From: Amyelois transitella
Taxonomy: Eukaryota; Arthropoda; Insecta; Lepidoptera; Pyralidae
DNA length: 64,000 nt
Assembly (NCBI RefSeq): GCF_032362555.1
Contig: NC_083513.1
Location: 1,798,001 to 1,862,000 of the forward strand
Direction: 5' to 3'
Shown: one piece after another, positions 10,430 through 23,500 of the stretch
Numbering within the stretch: position 1 is the stretch's first letter
Layout: each line of letters begins with the position of its first letter
Notes under the pieces: generated by a model
Database searches by the model: none
The model's input: the letters and a program-made list of their open reading frames with translations, nothing else
What the model was told of the DNA's origin: nothing
Made by a program: the position numbers and the translations under genes

Positions 10430-11196
10430 AATTTAGCACTCAAAATCCGTGTTTGTTTAATTGGCACACTGTCAGGATAAAATATATTCGATGTTAGGAC
10501 GTATAAACAGTCAAAAAGCCCACAATTCAGAAGGCTCACAATCAGATAGCAAACAAGTGCAATGCAAAATCAGATAAAAGCGGAGGGAGGGCCAAGCCGG
10601 CCAAATACCTAGGTAGCACGAAACGAACAAAACAGAAACAGAAAAACAGACAGACAGTATTTTATTCACGAAATATTATTAAAAATAAATCTGCTTGTTT
10701 TTTCTATTTACACTTGACTTGAATTGACTTTGACAGTGACAGGAAAGAAAACGAATTTTGTTACCGCACGATAAATTGTCAGATTTAAAAACATTTTATG
10801 CCATGCTATTGGATTGACCCACAGGATAGAGGCAGGATCACTGTTCTTAACTGAGGGCAGGATGGAGATTTTGCATATGAACAATGTCTTTGCGTCCAAT
10901 TATTTGTTTCAGAAAAAAAGTGTAACAATTTGACATTATCATTTGAAAATAAATACGTCAAATGTCAAAATCAGCTGGTTGGCAATTTAATCTTGTTTTG
11001 TTGAATTATACGAACCTTTCAAAATCAAGGTCTACAAGAATAAGATTTGAGAAATGTAACTTAGCTAGTTATCGAGCGTAAATTCGCACAATCTCTCGCT
11101 GCGTTGCCACTGCATGGCCAGAATTCGAATAGATAAGTTATCAGATAGTGGAATTTATTCAGTGAAAGGACGCAGTGAAATTAATATTCGCGCACT
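10430..11196. promoter_or_regulatory. intergenic region between divergent FBXO9 and Pex11c
   Basis: 767 bp between two divergently transcribed start codons, so it should hold both promoters and the FBXO9 5' UTR. It is moderately AT-rich with no interspersed repeat that I recognise. No TATA box could be assigned with confidence. The sequence acagacagacag at 10645 is a short GACA tract. Confidence 0.5.
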
Positions 11197-14100
11197 ATGT
11201 CTTCGATAACCGAAGATATTTGCGAACTTTTGGACAGTTACAATGGTAGAGATAAGGTGAGGAATGCGGAATTAACCTTGGTTAAACAAAAAATGTGAAA
11301 GGCAGTCAATAACCTATTACTTTTATTATTCTACAATTTAACAAGATTCAATCAAGTAACTTAAATGAATAATTTTGTGTGTACTTGTAATGCCATCTAA
11401 AATGCTGAAATAAATAACAATAATACAAAACCAGTATACTATAATTTACATTTAATATAAAATCAGTCAATTACTTACACAATAATTTACAATCATTTAT
11501 TGACATTACTTACAAATAGTTTTACTGATTTAATAGTGTAACTATTGTAACTAGTGTAACTATTAAATGTTAATGTAACAAAAGGGGACGTCTTGGCAAA
11601 AGGTCAGGTCAGAAGTACCCAAAGCTTGTATGAAAAGAGTTATTAATGTGAATGAAGCAAAAAAGTATGCATTGATTATGGCAAGTGGAAATATGTTAAA
11701 ATGGCGTGATTTTATGTTACATACAAAAATCTATCAAACAAACAATCTTACAAAACAAATGGAAGCCAGAGATAACAAAAGAAAAATAACAAATATTAAA
11801 TAATTATTGCCAATTGGTTAGCACCTGTAAAATCACCTATACCTATACCTGTCACTTTTTGAATCTTAATTCCATCATAATGCCATAAGGCCTTTCAAGT
11901 AATTTTAAGACTGCTGACTCTGTCTACTACGTAAGGGTTAGAGGTGATTATAATAAGTATGTATACATTTTTTGATTAAGTGCATGTTACAGGTAGTGCG
12001 GTTAGCTTGCTATGCGTTTAAGCTGTACGGCTGCATCAAGGAGGAGAAGCCGTGGCAAGCGGCTGGCTCAAGGCTCTCCAATGCCCGGCTCATGCTGAGG
12101 TTGTTCGATGACATACCCATGATCAGACACACATACAACTATGGCTTAGGAAGACATGTATGTATTTAAAATTGTAATAAAAAAATCAAAGAAAGATCCA
12201 ATACAATAATTCAAAATTCAAAATTCATTTATTCCTTAAAAATATGTGTACATAGAGGTGGTCAATAAAATATGGTGTCAAACATACTTTGCCATCTGAG
12301 GCGTAGGAAATAACATTATGTCAAATATAAATTAATAGAAAATGTCAAATATAAAGGAAAGATAATTGAATGCATAAATTATATCATTCAAGTAATACCT
12401 CCATTAAATTCAGTCATTAAGGCATACAGCTGAATATGGACTACCAGTCTTTTTGAGACTGTTCACTCTGTCTATGCCATCTATACTAATATTATAAAGC
12501 TGAATAATTTGTTTGTTTGAACCCGCTAATCTTGAAAACTACTGGTTGGAATTGAAAAATTATTTTTGTGTTGAATAGACCATTTATCGAAGGCTTTAGG
12601 TTATACATATAACATCACCCTGCAACTATTAAGAAGCAGAGAAATAATGGAATATGTGAAAAAAACGGGGAAAATTATTCATCCTTGAGGGCTTCAATGA
12701 TGCCCAAAACAACTATTCCACGCGGACGAAGTCGCGGGCACAGCTAGTAAGGTATAAAGACATGATTATATATTTATGTATGTAATACCTCTATTTATCT
12801 CAGGAATCATCAAGAACATCAGCAGCACTAGGTGTTTTAGCCAATGCGGTGGACCAGTTGTTTTTGCCTGTGGAGAAAGCGTGCTGGCTCTTTGAAGTGG
12901 GGATCCTGAAACTGAACCCGGACACTGCTGAAAAGTTGGACATTGTGAGCACTGGACTGTGGGCTGCCAGCCTTTACATTTCATTATTGCAGTGAGTATT
13001 AATAAAAATGTATTAATAACTGTTTAATTTAATATATATTGGTGTATGGGACCAAAAACAAAAAAGAATAGGACCACTCCATCTCTTTCCCATGGATGAT
13101 CGTAAAAGGCGACTAAGAGATAGACTTATAAACTAGCAATTCTTTTTTTAGGCGATGGGCTAGCAACCTGTCACTATTTAAATCTCAATTCTATCATTAA
13201 CCCAAACAGCTGAATGTGGCCTTTCAATCTTTTCAAGACTGTCGGCTCTCTCTACCCCGAAAGGGATATAGACGTGACTATAAGTATGTATGTATGTATA
13301 AATATTTAAGAACCTTAAGAATATATACACATAAGCAAGTTACAGCAACTATTTTTAAGAAAATAAAATCAAAAAGTTTCAATAATTAGTTACAAAAAAA
13401 AGTTAAATACTGCCAGTAATAAGTAGTTCTATCAAGTTTTGTAATAATTATTTTAAATTCATAACTAATTAGTCTGGAACATGCATATTCATTAGAGATA
13501 ATTACATAACTATACATGTACCTATCTGAATAATCTATACTTTCACATTTTCTGTATTAAAATCTTAACTTACTACTATGGTCATATGTTTTTTGTATGA
13601 TAGGTAAATGAAAATTATATACCTCTGTCGTTAGTAGCACAATCTGCCGCCATTTCAGTTAGATTAAACTTATATCACCTTATTTGTTCAAATTGTACTA
13701 AGTGTGCTAATTGTGGAAGAAATAAAGACTTTTTACATACATACATATAATCATGTCTATATCCCTTGCAGGGTAGACAGATCCAACAGTCTTTAAAACA
13801 CTGTTAGGCCACATTCAAATAGTGACAGGTTGCTAGCCTGTCGCCTAAAAGTTCTTCTCTTCCTTTTCCCAAATTTATAAACCTATCCCTTTTTTTTTAA
13901 TATTTCTTTAATATTTTTTTATTATTTATTATTATTATACTTTAGGTTTTATACTTGATAATTTATTTCCAGAACAATCCGCTCAATCAGACAGCTATGG
14001 TGGAGCCGGGATTGCCTTCAGACCTGCTCCGAAGACGGCGGAGCTGACGCCAGGCGGAACCTGGACGTGAGACTTGTATTGCAGCTGGTGACTGCCGCCA

Positions 14101-14255
14101 AACAGTGTCTGGACATCACTCACGCCGTCAGCTGTCTTCCAAGCGGGTTTCTCTGGGGGGAGAGAATTGGGGGGACGAAGGTTGCGGCCATAGCTACCAC
14201 TTCTTCCGTTATTGGCATAGCGTTGTATTTTGCTAAAAAGCGTTTGCTCAAATAG
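11197..14255 (+). CDS. Pex11c: peroxisomal membrane protein 11C (Pex11c), first tandem copy
   Basis: Peroxin of the PEX11 gamma type, a peroxisomal membrane protein that helps elongate and divide peroxisomes. Exons 11197-11256, 11993-12157, 12804-12991, 13973-14255; 696 bases, 231 residues, phases consistent (human PEX11G is 241). Motifs typical of the family: N-terminal ICELLDSYNGRDK, then ARLMLRLFDDIPMIRHTYNYG, then ANAVDQLFLPVEKACWLFEV, and the C-terminal THAVSCLPSGFLWG, equivalent to the human NAVHWLPRGVLWAG. A hydrophobic segment near the end (KVAAIATTSSVIGIALYF) fits a membrane anchor, followed by a basic tail KKRLLK. SINE-A debris ends close to the acceptors of exons 2 and 3. A poly(A) signal candidate aataaa lies near 14819. 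Confidence 0.92.
12480..12752 (+). repeat. interspersed repeat ending in gcgggcacagctagta
   Basis: Runs from aatattataaagctgaata to cggacgaagtcgcgggcaca and ctagta, inside Pex11c intron 2. This is an abundant lepidopteran repeat pattern of uncertain class. Related fragments occur at 27515-27715 (starting with cgcccgcgacttcgtccgc), 36290-36510 (ending gcggggacagctagta), 44500-44610 and 56600-56730. Confidence 0.65.
13041..13298 (+). repeat. SINE-A copy
   Basis: Copy with a decayed head and a tatgtatgtatgta tail in Pex11c intron 3, sense to the gene. An inverted, truncated copy follows at 13737-13890. Confidence 0.78.
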
Positions 14256-15595
14256 GTTTGGATAAGCAGTCTAATCAAATCTAGTTTCATTTGATATAGT
14301 TAGCATATTTCTTGGAGAATGATGAGGGTGCACGGAAATGGCAGTTGCTATGACCTCTATCAAGGGGTATAATTAGTATGTTTTTGGGAGAAGAGAGGTA
14401 ACTCCTTTGATTGTTGACAAAGCACTGTAATGAACTTTGCTAAAAAGACGTTTTACTGACTTTAATAGGTACTATTAAGTAGTATCAAGTTTAGAAAAAG
14501 TAGAAAATGGTGCAGGAAATTGACGTTTGAAATTGGACTATATGTAAGAAGCGTTGATGAACCCCGCCCTGATGATTGAGAGCCCTGGTTGACAATGCTG
14601 AGATAAGTTTTAGAAATCTTATTTGAAAAGGGCTGCTTCTAGAGTCTTTTCTAGTTTTCCTTTTGGAGAGGCTATATAATATGAGCAGCCCCAAGAAATT
14701 CTTAAAATAGTTGCATTTGCAAAAAAAATAATTAAAAATCTAAACTTGACCCGGTTTAGATTTATCTGGGATGTTAATGTCAAGTTTTATGAATATTATA
14801 AATCGAGATCTTCATTCTTAATAAAACTATAATAAAAGTTCATAAATTTATACTAAAATACAGTACAAGAATTTAATTTGTAAAATAAATTAAAAAATAG
14901 TATTCTTAGATGACTACAAGAGGTGTTCTTCCATTTTTGCAGGGATTGTTATGTTTTTCTAAATATTTTATCAGCATTTATTTTTAATGAAAAAACCTTG
15001 TAAATACAGGATATAATGTTTATTACGTAAGAAATAAATTTTTATATTTATAAAAAATACACAAATTTTTCAGACTTCGTACTTTTTTTCTGTTAGTTAT
15101 TTATAATTTACTTTTGACTTTGCAGATTTCATCCTTTTGTTCCCGTAGCTTTTAAGTATCAAATGGAGAAAAAAATACTATTAAAACAAGTGCTGATAGC
15201 GGTAAGGCTAATATAAATTTAAGACTAAAATACAAAAAAAAAAAATAAGAAAAATTACTCTATTGTTTAATTTCATAATTACAATTAGACCACATACACA
15301 TGTGTTAGAAATTCGCATATAATTGACTACGTCACACTCTTTCTTATCTTCAATGTTTTACCGCAAACGTCATAATCCTCAGGCGCCTGATCAAGTACCT
15401 ACTTATATACCAAGTATATCAAAATTATCTTTGCCTGATAAATAATACAGTATTCGCATAATACATCAGACAAACCAAATTGTGGTTTCACACGTACTAG
15501 TATATTTTTATACCTATTTTGTTTTTTATTTATTTAATTAAATTAAAAAAAATAAGGCTGTCTCGTGTGGTGGCAAGTTGTTAAAGTGAATAAGA
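14256..15595. other. AT-rich spacer between the two Pex11c copies
   Basis: Contains the 3' UTR of the first gene and the promoter and 5' UTR of the second. No open frame resembles a known protein, and I see no clear SINE. Candidate poly(A) signals occur near 14819 and 15026. Nothing else can be supported. Confidence 0.6.
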
Positions 15596-17973
15596 ATGAG
15601 TGCGGTGGTGAACGAAATCTGTGACTTGCTGCAAGCGCATGCGAATAGAGATAAGGTAAGATTGCACGATTACGGAATTATGTTTATTGAATAACATCAT
15701 GATACGTTAATTAATTTGTTTTTAAATACATCCTTGTTTTATTACTTGATAATGAATTTACCTACGTAACTATTTTTTTTTTAATTGAAAAGTAATTCTA
15801 ATATCGATATAAAGGGTTTGTTTTTCGCAAAGTAGAATAAAACAACTCAATATCTACCTGTGGATGTTGTTGTCGTAGAAAATGACTTAAGGATAAGGAA
15901 GTGCACTGATCACGAGTGCAGCAAAAATTATTAAAGCAAGTTAGTGTCAAGAAAATAATATGCCGACTACATACCGATATGCCTAAGGTAGAGTTTTTAA
16001 GGTTACCAAACAGATAACGCACTCTTTATTAATCAATGATTTTGTAGGTAGTATCACTAGCAAGTTACATCCTCAAGCTATGGGGTGCGTCTGCGCAACG
16101 CAAGGACTTACTGGCGGCAAGCGCGCGGTTGGGCGCCGCGCGAGCTACCATGCGCCTCTTCGATGACGCAGTAGCTCTGAAAACTTTGTTAGCTTATGGG
16201 CTAGGAAGACAGGTTAGTATTTGATATACTTTTATTTATTTATTTACAAGACCAACATCTGTTTCCAAAAAAAAATAGCGCCACTTAAGTGAAACAAATG
16301 GTACCTAATATAGGTACAGGTCGTTACTGATAACAAAACAGTAATACATTAAAAAAAAGTAACATCAATTTCTCAAATTCAAGATTAACTATTTATAAAG
16401 AATTTAATAACTCACTAACCTTAACTCACTAAACTAAGTTAGGTAACATCTAGTTACTGTATTTAAATATACATAAAATAACGTCTCTTTTGCTCGAAAG
16501 AAGGCAGTCACGGTCACGATCCCTGCGAACTTCTGTCGGTTTAGTGTTAGTATTTTACAGATAGGATAGATACCTAATTATTATTTGGTTGCGACACTGG
16601 ACCTTATCTAAATACTTAAAAATTATAAAGCTTATCTTTCTCTGTTTAGTTCCCAGCTTTTGAATATACCTACCGTTTCCTCTTTCTCTTACTTAAACAA
16701 CTAAGTGAAACATTCACCTTTGATGAAAGCTATAACCTCAGGTTAGATTCCTCTATTAACATGGTCTCGGAGGTCAGGCGGGTTCCTTAGTAAATTTGCT
16801 TAATGTATCTACTATTATACTATTGCATCATGGTATCTTGTAATCGATGGGCTAGCAACCTGTCACTATTTGAATTTAAATTCCATCATAAAGCCAAACA
16901 GCTACCAAAACGCGGCCTTTCAGTATTTTCAAGACTGTAGGCTACGTCTAACCAGCACGGTGCGACTATATATATGTATGTGCGTTGCATCATGGTGATA
17001 CGAGAACCCAGGCAGGACTCTGGGATTCTAGTATGACCTTGATGAGATGTATGACCAAGAAATGATGCAACCGGGACAATGGGCAGGAAAACTGACTATT
17101 TTTTGTTTTCAGGATGGCCCCCTATGGGGCTCCCTGGGGGTGGCAAGCAGCGTGTTTAACCTGGCGTACCTTCAAGCTGAGAAGGTGGTCTGGCTTATGG
17201 ACACTGGCGTCTTAGTGGTTTCCAAAGAGTTTGATTATAACGCCAGAACCGCTCATAAGCTGTTCTGGTCCCTCTCTGCATTCGTCGGGCTTGTACGGTA
17301 AGTGCTCCATGTGAAGACCATTAATTAATAAATAAATATATACGGGACAAATTACACAGATTGAGTTGGCCTCGAAGTAAGTTCGAGACTTGTTTTACGT
17401 GATACTAACTCAAAGATACCGGGACCTCCGGTGTCAAAGACAAACGTACTACCGCTGCGCCACAGAAGCCGTCAATGGTCACCATTGGTGGTAGAGTGGT
17501 AGTGGTATAACCACTGGATTTACTTGAGATTCAGAGACTAATCGACGCCTAAGCAAAGAATCACTAGTTTATAAATAAGCCTTGTAACTTCATAGACCTC
17601 GCCCTAAATTTTTACGTCCTGGACCGTATCATCTCAATTTTTATAGATTTAGATATACCTATATTGTATGTATTTTGCCATCTAACAGATATTTAATATT
17701 TGTTGCAGATCAATAAGAGCGCTACACGCCAGCGCTTTATCCTTGCAATCTGCTCAACGCACAAAATGCGCCGGCGCACGCTACAGACAAGCTTGCTTCG
17801 TAACCAGCAAGGCGTTTCTCGACGTCATTCACTCTGTCAGCTGGCTGCCTCAAGGGTGGCTGTGGGGTGGCCGGCTTAGTGCCGAGAAAGCTAGCTCAGT
17901 GGCTATTGGCTCGGCGGTCTTAGCTTTGGTCATACATTACCATGGGAAGCGGTTGGCGTCTGTTAAAAAATGA
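15596..17973 (+). CDS. Pex11c: peroxisomal membrane protein 11C, second tandem copy
   Basis: Paralogue of the gene at 11197. Exons 15596-15655, 16048-16212, 17113-17297, 17709-17973; 675 bases, 224 residues. Exons 1 and 2 are exactly as long as in the first copy (60 and 165 bp), and all three introns have the same phase, so the pair arose by gene duplication. Matching motifs: EICDLLQAHANRDK, RATMRLFDDAVALKTLLAYG, LAYLQAEKVVWLMDTG, and HSVSWLPQGWLWGG; the C-terminus again ends in a hydrophobic stretch and basic residues (HYHGKRLASVKK). Sequence between the copies has diverged widely, so the duplication is old and both frames have been kept open, which suggests both are used. Confidence 0.92.
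16841..16982 (+). repeat. SINE-A fragment
   Basis: 3' half only, starting at gatgggctagcaacctgtca and ending tatatgtatgtg, in intron 2 of the second Pex11c gene. Confidence 0.65.
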
Positions 17974-19866
17974 TGCTATGAAGATGTCGAATGGATTTTG
18001 ATTGTAAGGCAGTAGTCTCGAGAAGCGATAAGAATGTGTATAAAGCACATTTTATGTCGGGATAATGCTGTTAGCATTATTTTGTTCAATATTTATTGCA
18101 CAAAAGTCAGTATGTAGAAGTAGATCAAAAAATATTTAATTATTTAGGTATGTAGGTTTAATACTTATAACATATCTAACATAAAATTATCACGCCTATT
18201 TTCCGGAGGGGTAGGCAGAGACAACATCCGCTTGCGACGATCGTTGCATACTTCTTTCTTCCACCACACCCATAACTCTCTTCATGCAAGCTGAATAATA
18301 TATATAAAAAAAAAAACTTTTTTTTTTAATTTCACCAGTCTTAAACCTCTACTTTGTTTAATATGTAATTACCTATTTAAATGCTCAATAATTTAGTTAA
18401 CATACTATTGTAAAATATGTAATAAAAAATCTAATTACATAATAAAGTATATCATATCAGCCACTTGAAAATGGCAAACGGTAGGAAAAACAATAAAATA
18501 TAAGTACACGTGAAAATTATCTGGGATAAAATATAATCCGTATCGCGACATACCTAACAATATATCAGATAAGTTTATCGATATTATGATATACGATCGA
18601 ATCTGTTTTACCGTCTGGTTTAGCCCGGAAAACTAATTCGAGGCGATAAGACAATGTCCGACTTTTCATGACCTTAGGTACTGACGTAATGAAGACATCG
18701 GGAATTCTACTTTAAATTTTTACAAAATTGTGAATATTTCATGTGAATGAATTTTTGATGTTGATGTACCACGAATTTAAAAATTCCATTGACAGATCCA
18801 ACATACAATTTTCATAAAAATCAGACCAACGTTCGAAAGTGCTCGCGTGACAAACATAGGTACATACAAAAAATGTGTTTTCGTCCCAAGTTGTTTGCTC
18901 GCTTCGCAATTGTACATCACTCAAATTTTGTTACTCATAAAGACCTGCGGAGCTTTTTACAATCGTTGATAGGAATTTCTTATATTTTCTCTCGATCCGT
19001 CTCCTAAATACCTACCGATGGACATGGAATATCTGAGGCCAAACCCGCGGGCTTTTAGCCAAGATACAAAAATAACTGACGTAAATTAATTTACTTAATA
19101 AATCAAACTGAAATAATTTTTTAAAGTATTTTACAGAATGTTTTTCTTCATACGAATGTTAAACTAGCCATGTATTATATAATTATGTTAATTTTTAAAA
19201 ATAAAACTAATTATTTTGAAACATATTTTTATTCGTATAAAAATGACATGGCTTTTTGAGCATATAATAATATTTTTTTTATTATATAAGTAATTCTATT
19301 TACAAGTATTTTTAGGGTTAACATTGTCTTTTCATCATAAACAAATACAATACTTTAGAGAGGCGGTATATTTAAAAAATTAAGCTGTCTGTGGTAATGA
19401 ATACTGTAGCGCGCATAACTATTTTAGCAGACATTCCCCAACCCTATTTTTATGCTAAGGTTGGCGGCCTCGTCGGCCGCAGCCTATCACCATGCGTAGC
19501 GCCGCGTGCATTGACAATTTTCCTTTAAACGGTTGTCGTTTCATCTCGAACGCCCAATGAGAGAGCTTCCCGCCTTTTATGTTAATAAACTAAAATAATA
19601 TTTTAGGAAACAATTTTCATATCACAACGCTAAAAAATTGCCTCAAAACTAAACAAATAATGAAAATTTAGTATTTATAAAACTGTGATGCAATACCTAA
19701 TACGTAACTGGATTTAAATTAAGTCTTAAATTAATTGTAAGATTAGTTAATGGCAAAACAAATTACAATAACGACAATGTGACTAGTTTTCACACTTGTA
19801 ATTAGAAAAAATAATTTTTTTTTTGTTTAATCTATATATAATAAAATATATAAAAATCTTTATGGC

Positions 19867-19921
19867 ATGTCATAAACTGTAAAACTCAAATCAAGTTTCC
19901 AAATATTACAGTTTATGACAT
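19867..19921. repeat. perfect 16-bp inverted repeat
   Basis: atgtcataaactgtaa and its reverse complement separated by 23 bases. This is probably a small MITE remnant; no coding or splice function. Confidence 0.7.
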
Positions 19922-20399
19922 CCTTGGTTCCAATGAGTTCCAAACTAAATTTTTAATCGTAAAATATAAATATAATAAAAGCGCGATGCAACTCTCAACA
20001 TCACTAGCTATGCCCCCCGGGTTCGCTCATGTGGGAATTCAAAATACTTTGTTTCTTTACACGATGGTCTGCACTTGCAGCGACCGCTTGTAAAACAATC
20101 AGTAGCCCAATTTGAAAAAAAATACTGTGTAATTATTTGGAAAAATAAAATAGGCAAAGCGCCATCTATTGAATATCAGGGGTACTAAAATAAGCAAATC
20201 ATCGAATTTAGAATAATAAGTCGAAAGCGCTGAAAACTCTGAACTTCAACAATATTTCTTGGAAGCATTTTCCTAAACTCCCACAGGAACTAAAGAATAC
20301 GTTTGATACGGAGCGAAGCCGCAAGCAAAGTATTGTACGAAAAGATATAGATTATAATAACGTAAATATATTTTTCTAGCATCTTTAAAATAGCCTTCA

Positions 20400-20485
20400 T
20401 TCTTCGATTTACCATAGAATTTTCTAATTCGACAGCCAGCCTCAACTACTTCTTAAAGTTTACCTCCTGAACCGAAAACCAACGA
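20400..20485 (-). pseudogene. relic copy of the EPG5 terminal exon
   Basis: Resembles 20545-20625, the end of the EPG5 coding sequence. Shared words include tctaattcgacagcca (tctagttcgacagcca in the real exon) and tacctcctgaac versus acacctcctgagc. It lies downstream of the EPG5 stop codon and has diverged by many substitutions, so it is non-coding. Confidence 0.75.
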
Positions 20486-20542
20486 AATTTGTTTTAGTAT
20501 TAAGATAACCTAATTTTTTTATACTTTTTCAGTCTTCCCAAT

Positions 20543-23500
20543 TCACTTTCCCATAGATTTCTCTAGTTCGACAGCCATCTCCAATTCCTCTTTGAAGTAC
20601 ACCTCCTGAGCTGGATGGAACCTCATGGCTAGCCTCGGCACCAAAGACACACTAGGTTTCCTCCCCCAGGCGATGGCGTCCCCTATTATAGCGGGGTTGA
20701 CGGAACTGCACGCGGATTCGAACCCGCGAATGGATGATTCGTTGTTCGGCGATAGTACGCATAGCGCTAAGTTGCAGAGTATTCTGTGCCTGTAATTAAA
20801 ATAATTTAATACATAATACATAAATCACGCCTCTTTTCCGAAGGGGTAAGCAGAGACCACATCTTTCCACTTGCCACGATCCCTGCATACTTCTTTCGCT
20901 TCATCCACATTCATAACTCACTTCATGCAAGCTCGTCGGTATCGGGTATATCGGTATATCGGCTCTTGACCTGACCTTTTGCTAGAACGTCTCCGAGTTG
21001 ATCATGGTACATTCACACTACCTTTGTTTATTTGCTTAGTCAACCTGCTTTCATTCATCCTCTCGACATTACCAAACAAAATACTAATTTAACTGAGTTT
21101 AAGATTTCCCTTTCTATATTATCAAGGTTTTTTTTTCTATTGGCTTCCATGCCTCTTTTAATGACAATTTTGCATTTAAAGTTTCATTTGGAAAGTCAAA
21201 TTAGACACTGCTGTTTCTTTTGTTATACATACATACATACAACATACATACATAAAATCATGCCTCTTTCCCTTAGAAATCTAATCCTTCTCTTTTTTTT
21301 TTTTGTTATTTGCTTGCTAATTAATTTTGGTAGAAGGTTGTCATCTATCTTATCCACATGGATGTCTTAAAAAAGACTAATTAGCCTTACTTACTTAACT
21401 ATATTAGCAAAAAGAATCCAGAATTGGCTACAGAAAAAAATAATAAGAAGTCAAAATCTAGTATTTTTTAAGAAAATGAAACAGGGGCGCCCTCTACCGA
21501 TATCTTTTCACATTACATAGTATTGAATAGTAACTATCTACTCACTCAGCCGTCGGCACCGTCGCTTGCTGTCTGACCAGCCTCAACAGATTCCTCCTGG
21601 TCTCGGCCCAGCGGCTCAGCAAGGCAGTGGCGGCCGCCGTACACTCGCGGGGCTCCGGGTTCGAGTCCGTCACGAGAGAGCAGGCCAGCGCTGTTCTGCA
21701 CGCGAGGCAGATCCATGTCGATATTATCACACTGTTTTCTATGCTGTGAGAGAAACAATATACTTACATAAAATCACGCCTCTTTTCTGGAGGAGTAGGC
21801 AGAGACTAGGTATATTTTTCCACTTGCCACGATCCCTGTACATTTCTTTTGTTTCATATACATATACATATAGTCACGTCTATATTTTTTGCCAACAATG
21901 AGCCAACAGTCTTGAAAATACTTAAAGATCATGTTCAGCTGTATGCCTTTATGATAGAACTGAGATTCAAATAGCAACAGGTTTCTAGCCCATTGATTAC
22001 AAGAAGAATCTCAGGTTTAATAAACTTTCCTTAGTCGCCTTTTACTACACTTGCATGAGAAGATATGAAATGGTTCTATTGTAAAGCGCCGGAAACCACA
22101 CGGCACTGAAATAAATAAAATGAAATACAGTGCAAACTCACAAGTTGATATCGGCGGCGAGCAGCGCCAACAAGGCGGCGCGCAGCGAGCGCGGGCCGTG
22201 CGCGCGCGCGGCCGCGGCGCCGTACGCGGCGTGCGCGCGCGCGCGGGCGCACAGCGGCGCCGCGCCCGCCCGCGCGCTGCGCGCCCACGCCTGCCGGATC
22301 TCCGCCCAGCCCGCGCTCTCTGATCAACGAATTCTTATTATATATATATGTTTCTTTTACTAAATAAATATTGTAATATATACCTTTAGGATGATAGGTA
22401 ATTATGTGCAATGCCAACTTAGGAATCCTGCTTCAGTCAGTGGCAAGTAAAAGTCCAATTGCAGTTCACGGTGTTTATTTCCCAATACACAATTACACTG
22501 GTAGCACAAGCACAACCAGTTGAAGAATAGAGGGTCGGAAGGAGAATAGAGAAAGTTCCCAACACACAATAAAAGGTGGAAGAAAAAACAGTCACAAAGC
22601 GTAGTGTTAACAATGCGGCGCGTAAGCCGAGAATATTCTAGCGGAACAGCGGCGGAGCGCATGCGCGCAACATGCGCAAACGCACGTTTGCCTCTCAGAC
22701 AAATTTCGACTGGCGAGCGCGCGGACAACGGTCGCCGCAGGAGTGGGCATAAAGAGCTACGCCCCGTGTATGGTTCCACTGCATTGTTTTAATGACGATA
22801 CGGTAAAAGTGAGATCGTATTAAGTTATATATATTATAATTTATTTTTAGTGATATTTAGGTACTAGTTTATGAGTTGTATATTTTTATATGTGTTAGGT
22901 ATAATTTATTAAGTCAATTGTATTTGTGTATATGTGTCTACATACATATCAATAAACATAACGTTAGTTTTGCGTTTTCAAATACATAGTTTTAATTTGC
23001 GTTTTCGCATAGTCAGAGAGCTGGCTCACCCACCAGGCGAGGACATGTTGTCCTAGCTGACGACGAGACACTGACCTTGTGTGTTCAGCAGCGCTCGCGC
23101 AGCCGCGTCGGCCACTGCGGCGAAGGGCTCCAGGGCCGTGAGAGAGCTGACACTCCACACGCACGCAGACACTAATCGAGGGGGACATGTTGACACCCAT
23201 TTCTGCCATACCTACCAAAAAAAATACACATTAAAACAATGAAAAAAAAAGAAAAAATATCAAATTAAGAAATTATCTCGAATGACCGTCTTTTTAAACA
23301 TAATCATTTATGCCTTGAAAATTAAATTTGGAAATTTCAAATTTTACTTATTAGAAAGAGACATATTATATGTCTCTTACTATTTACACTGATTTTAAGA
23401 AAAATATCAAACTGAAATCACTTTGATACTCTATAATCCCGTCAGAATCTAGTCCGCATCGTCGATCCGTTGTCATCTAAGAAATCCTGCGAATCCATGA

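Larger units (their letters stand above)
17974..20542. other. intergenic DNA between convergent Pex11c and EPG5
   Basis: 2.6 kb separating two 3' ends. It holds a SINE-B fragment on the minus strand (18180-18295), long AT-rich stretches, a GC-richer island at about 19400-19570 of unknown origin, a 16-bp perfect inverted repeat (19867-19882 with 19906-19921), and a decayed copy of the last EPG5 exon at 20400-20485. No additional gene is visible. Confidence 0.65.

Noticed and set aside
20695-20735. tRNA-like word gcggattcgaacccgcg
   Set aside because: It looks like a tRNA T-arm, but it lies inside the coding sequence of the last EPG5 exon and no cloverleaf could be drawn around it. Similar words at 37440, 46980 and 56170 also lack the other arms.
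22120-22363. Arg/Ala-rich plus-strand frames
   Set aside because: They are shadows of EPG5 exon 37 (22142-22319, minus strand), which is GC-rich and matches the human protein in order and phase.
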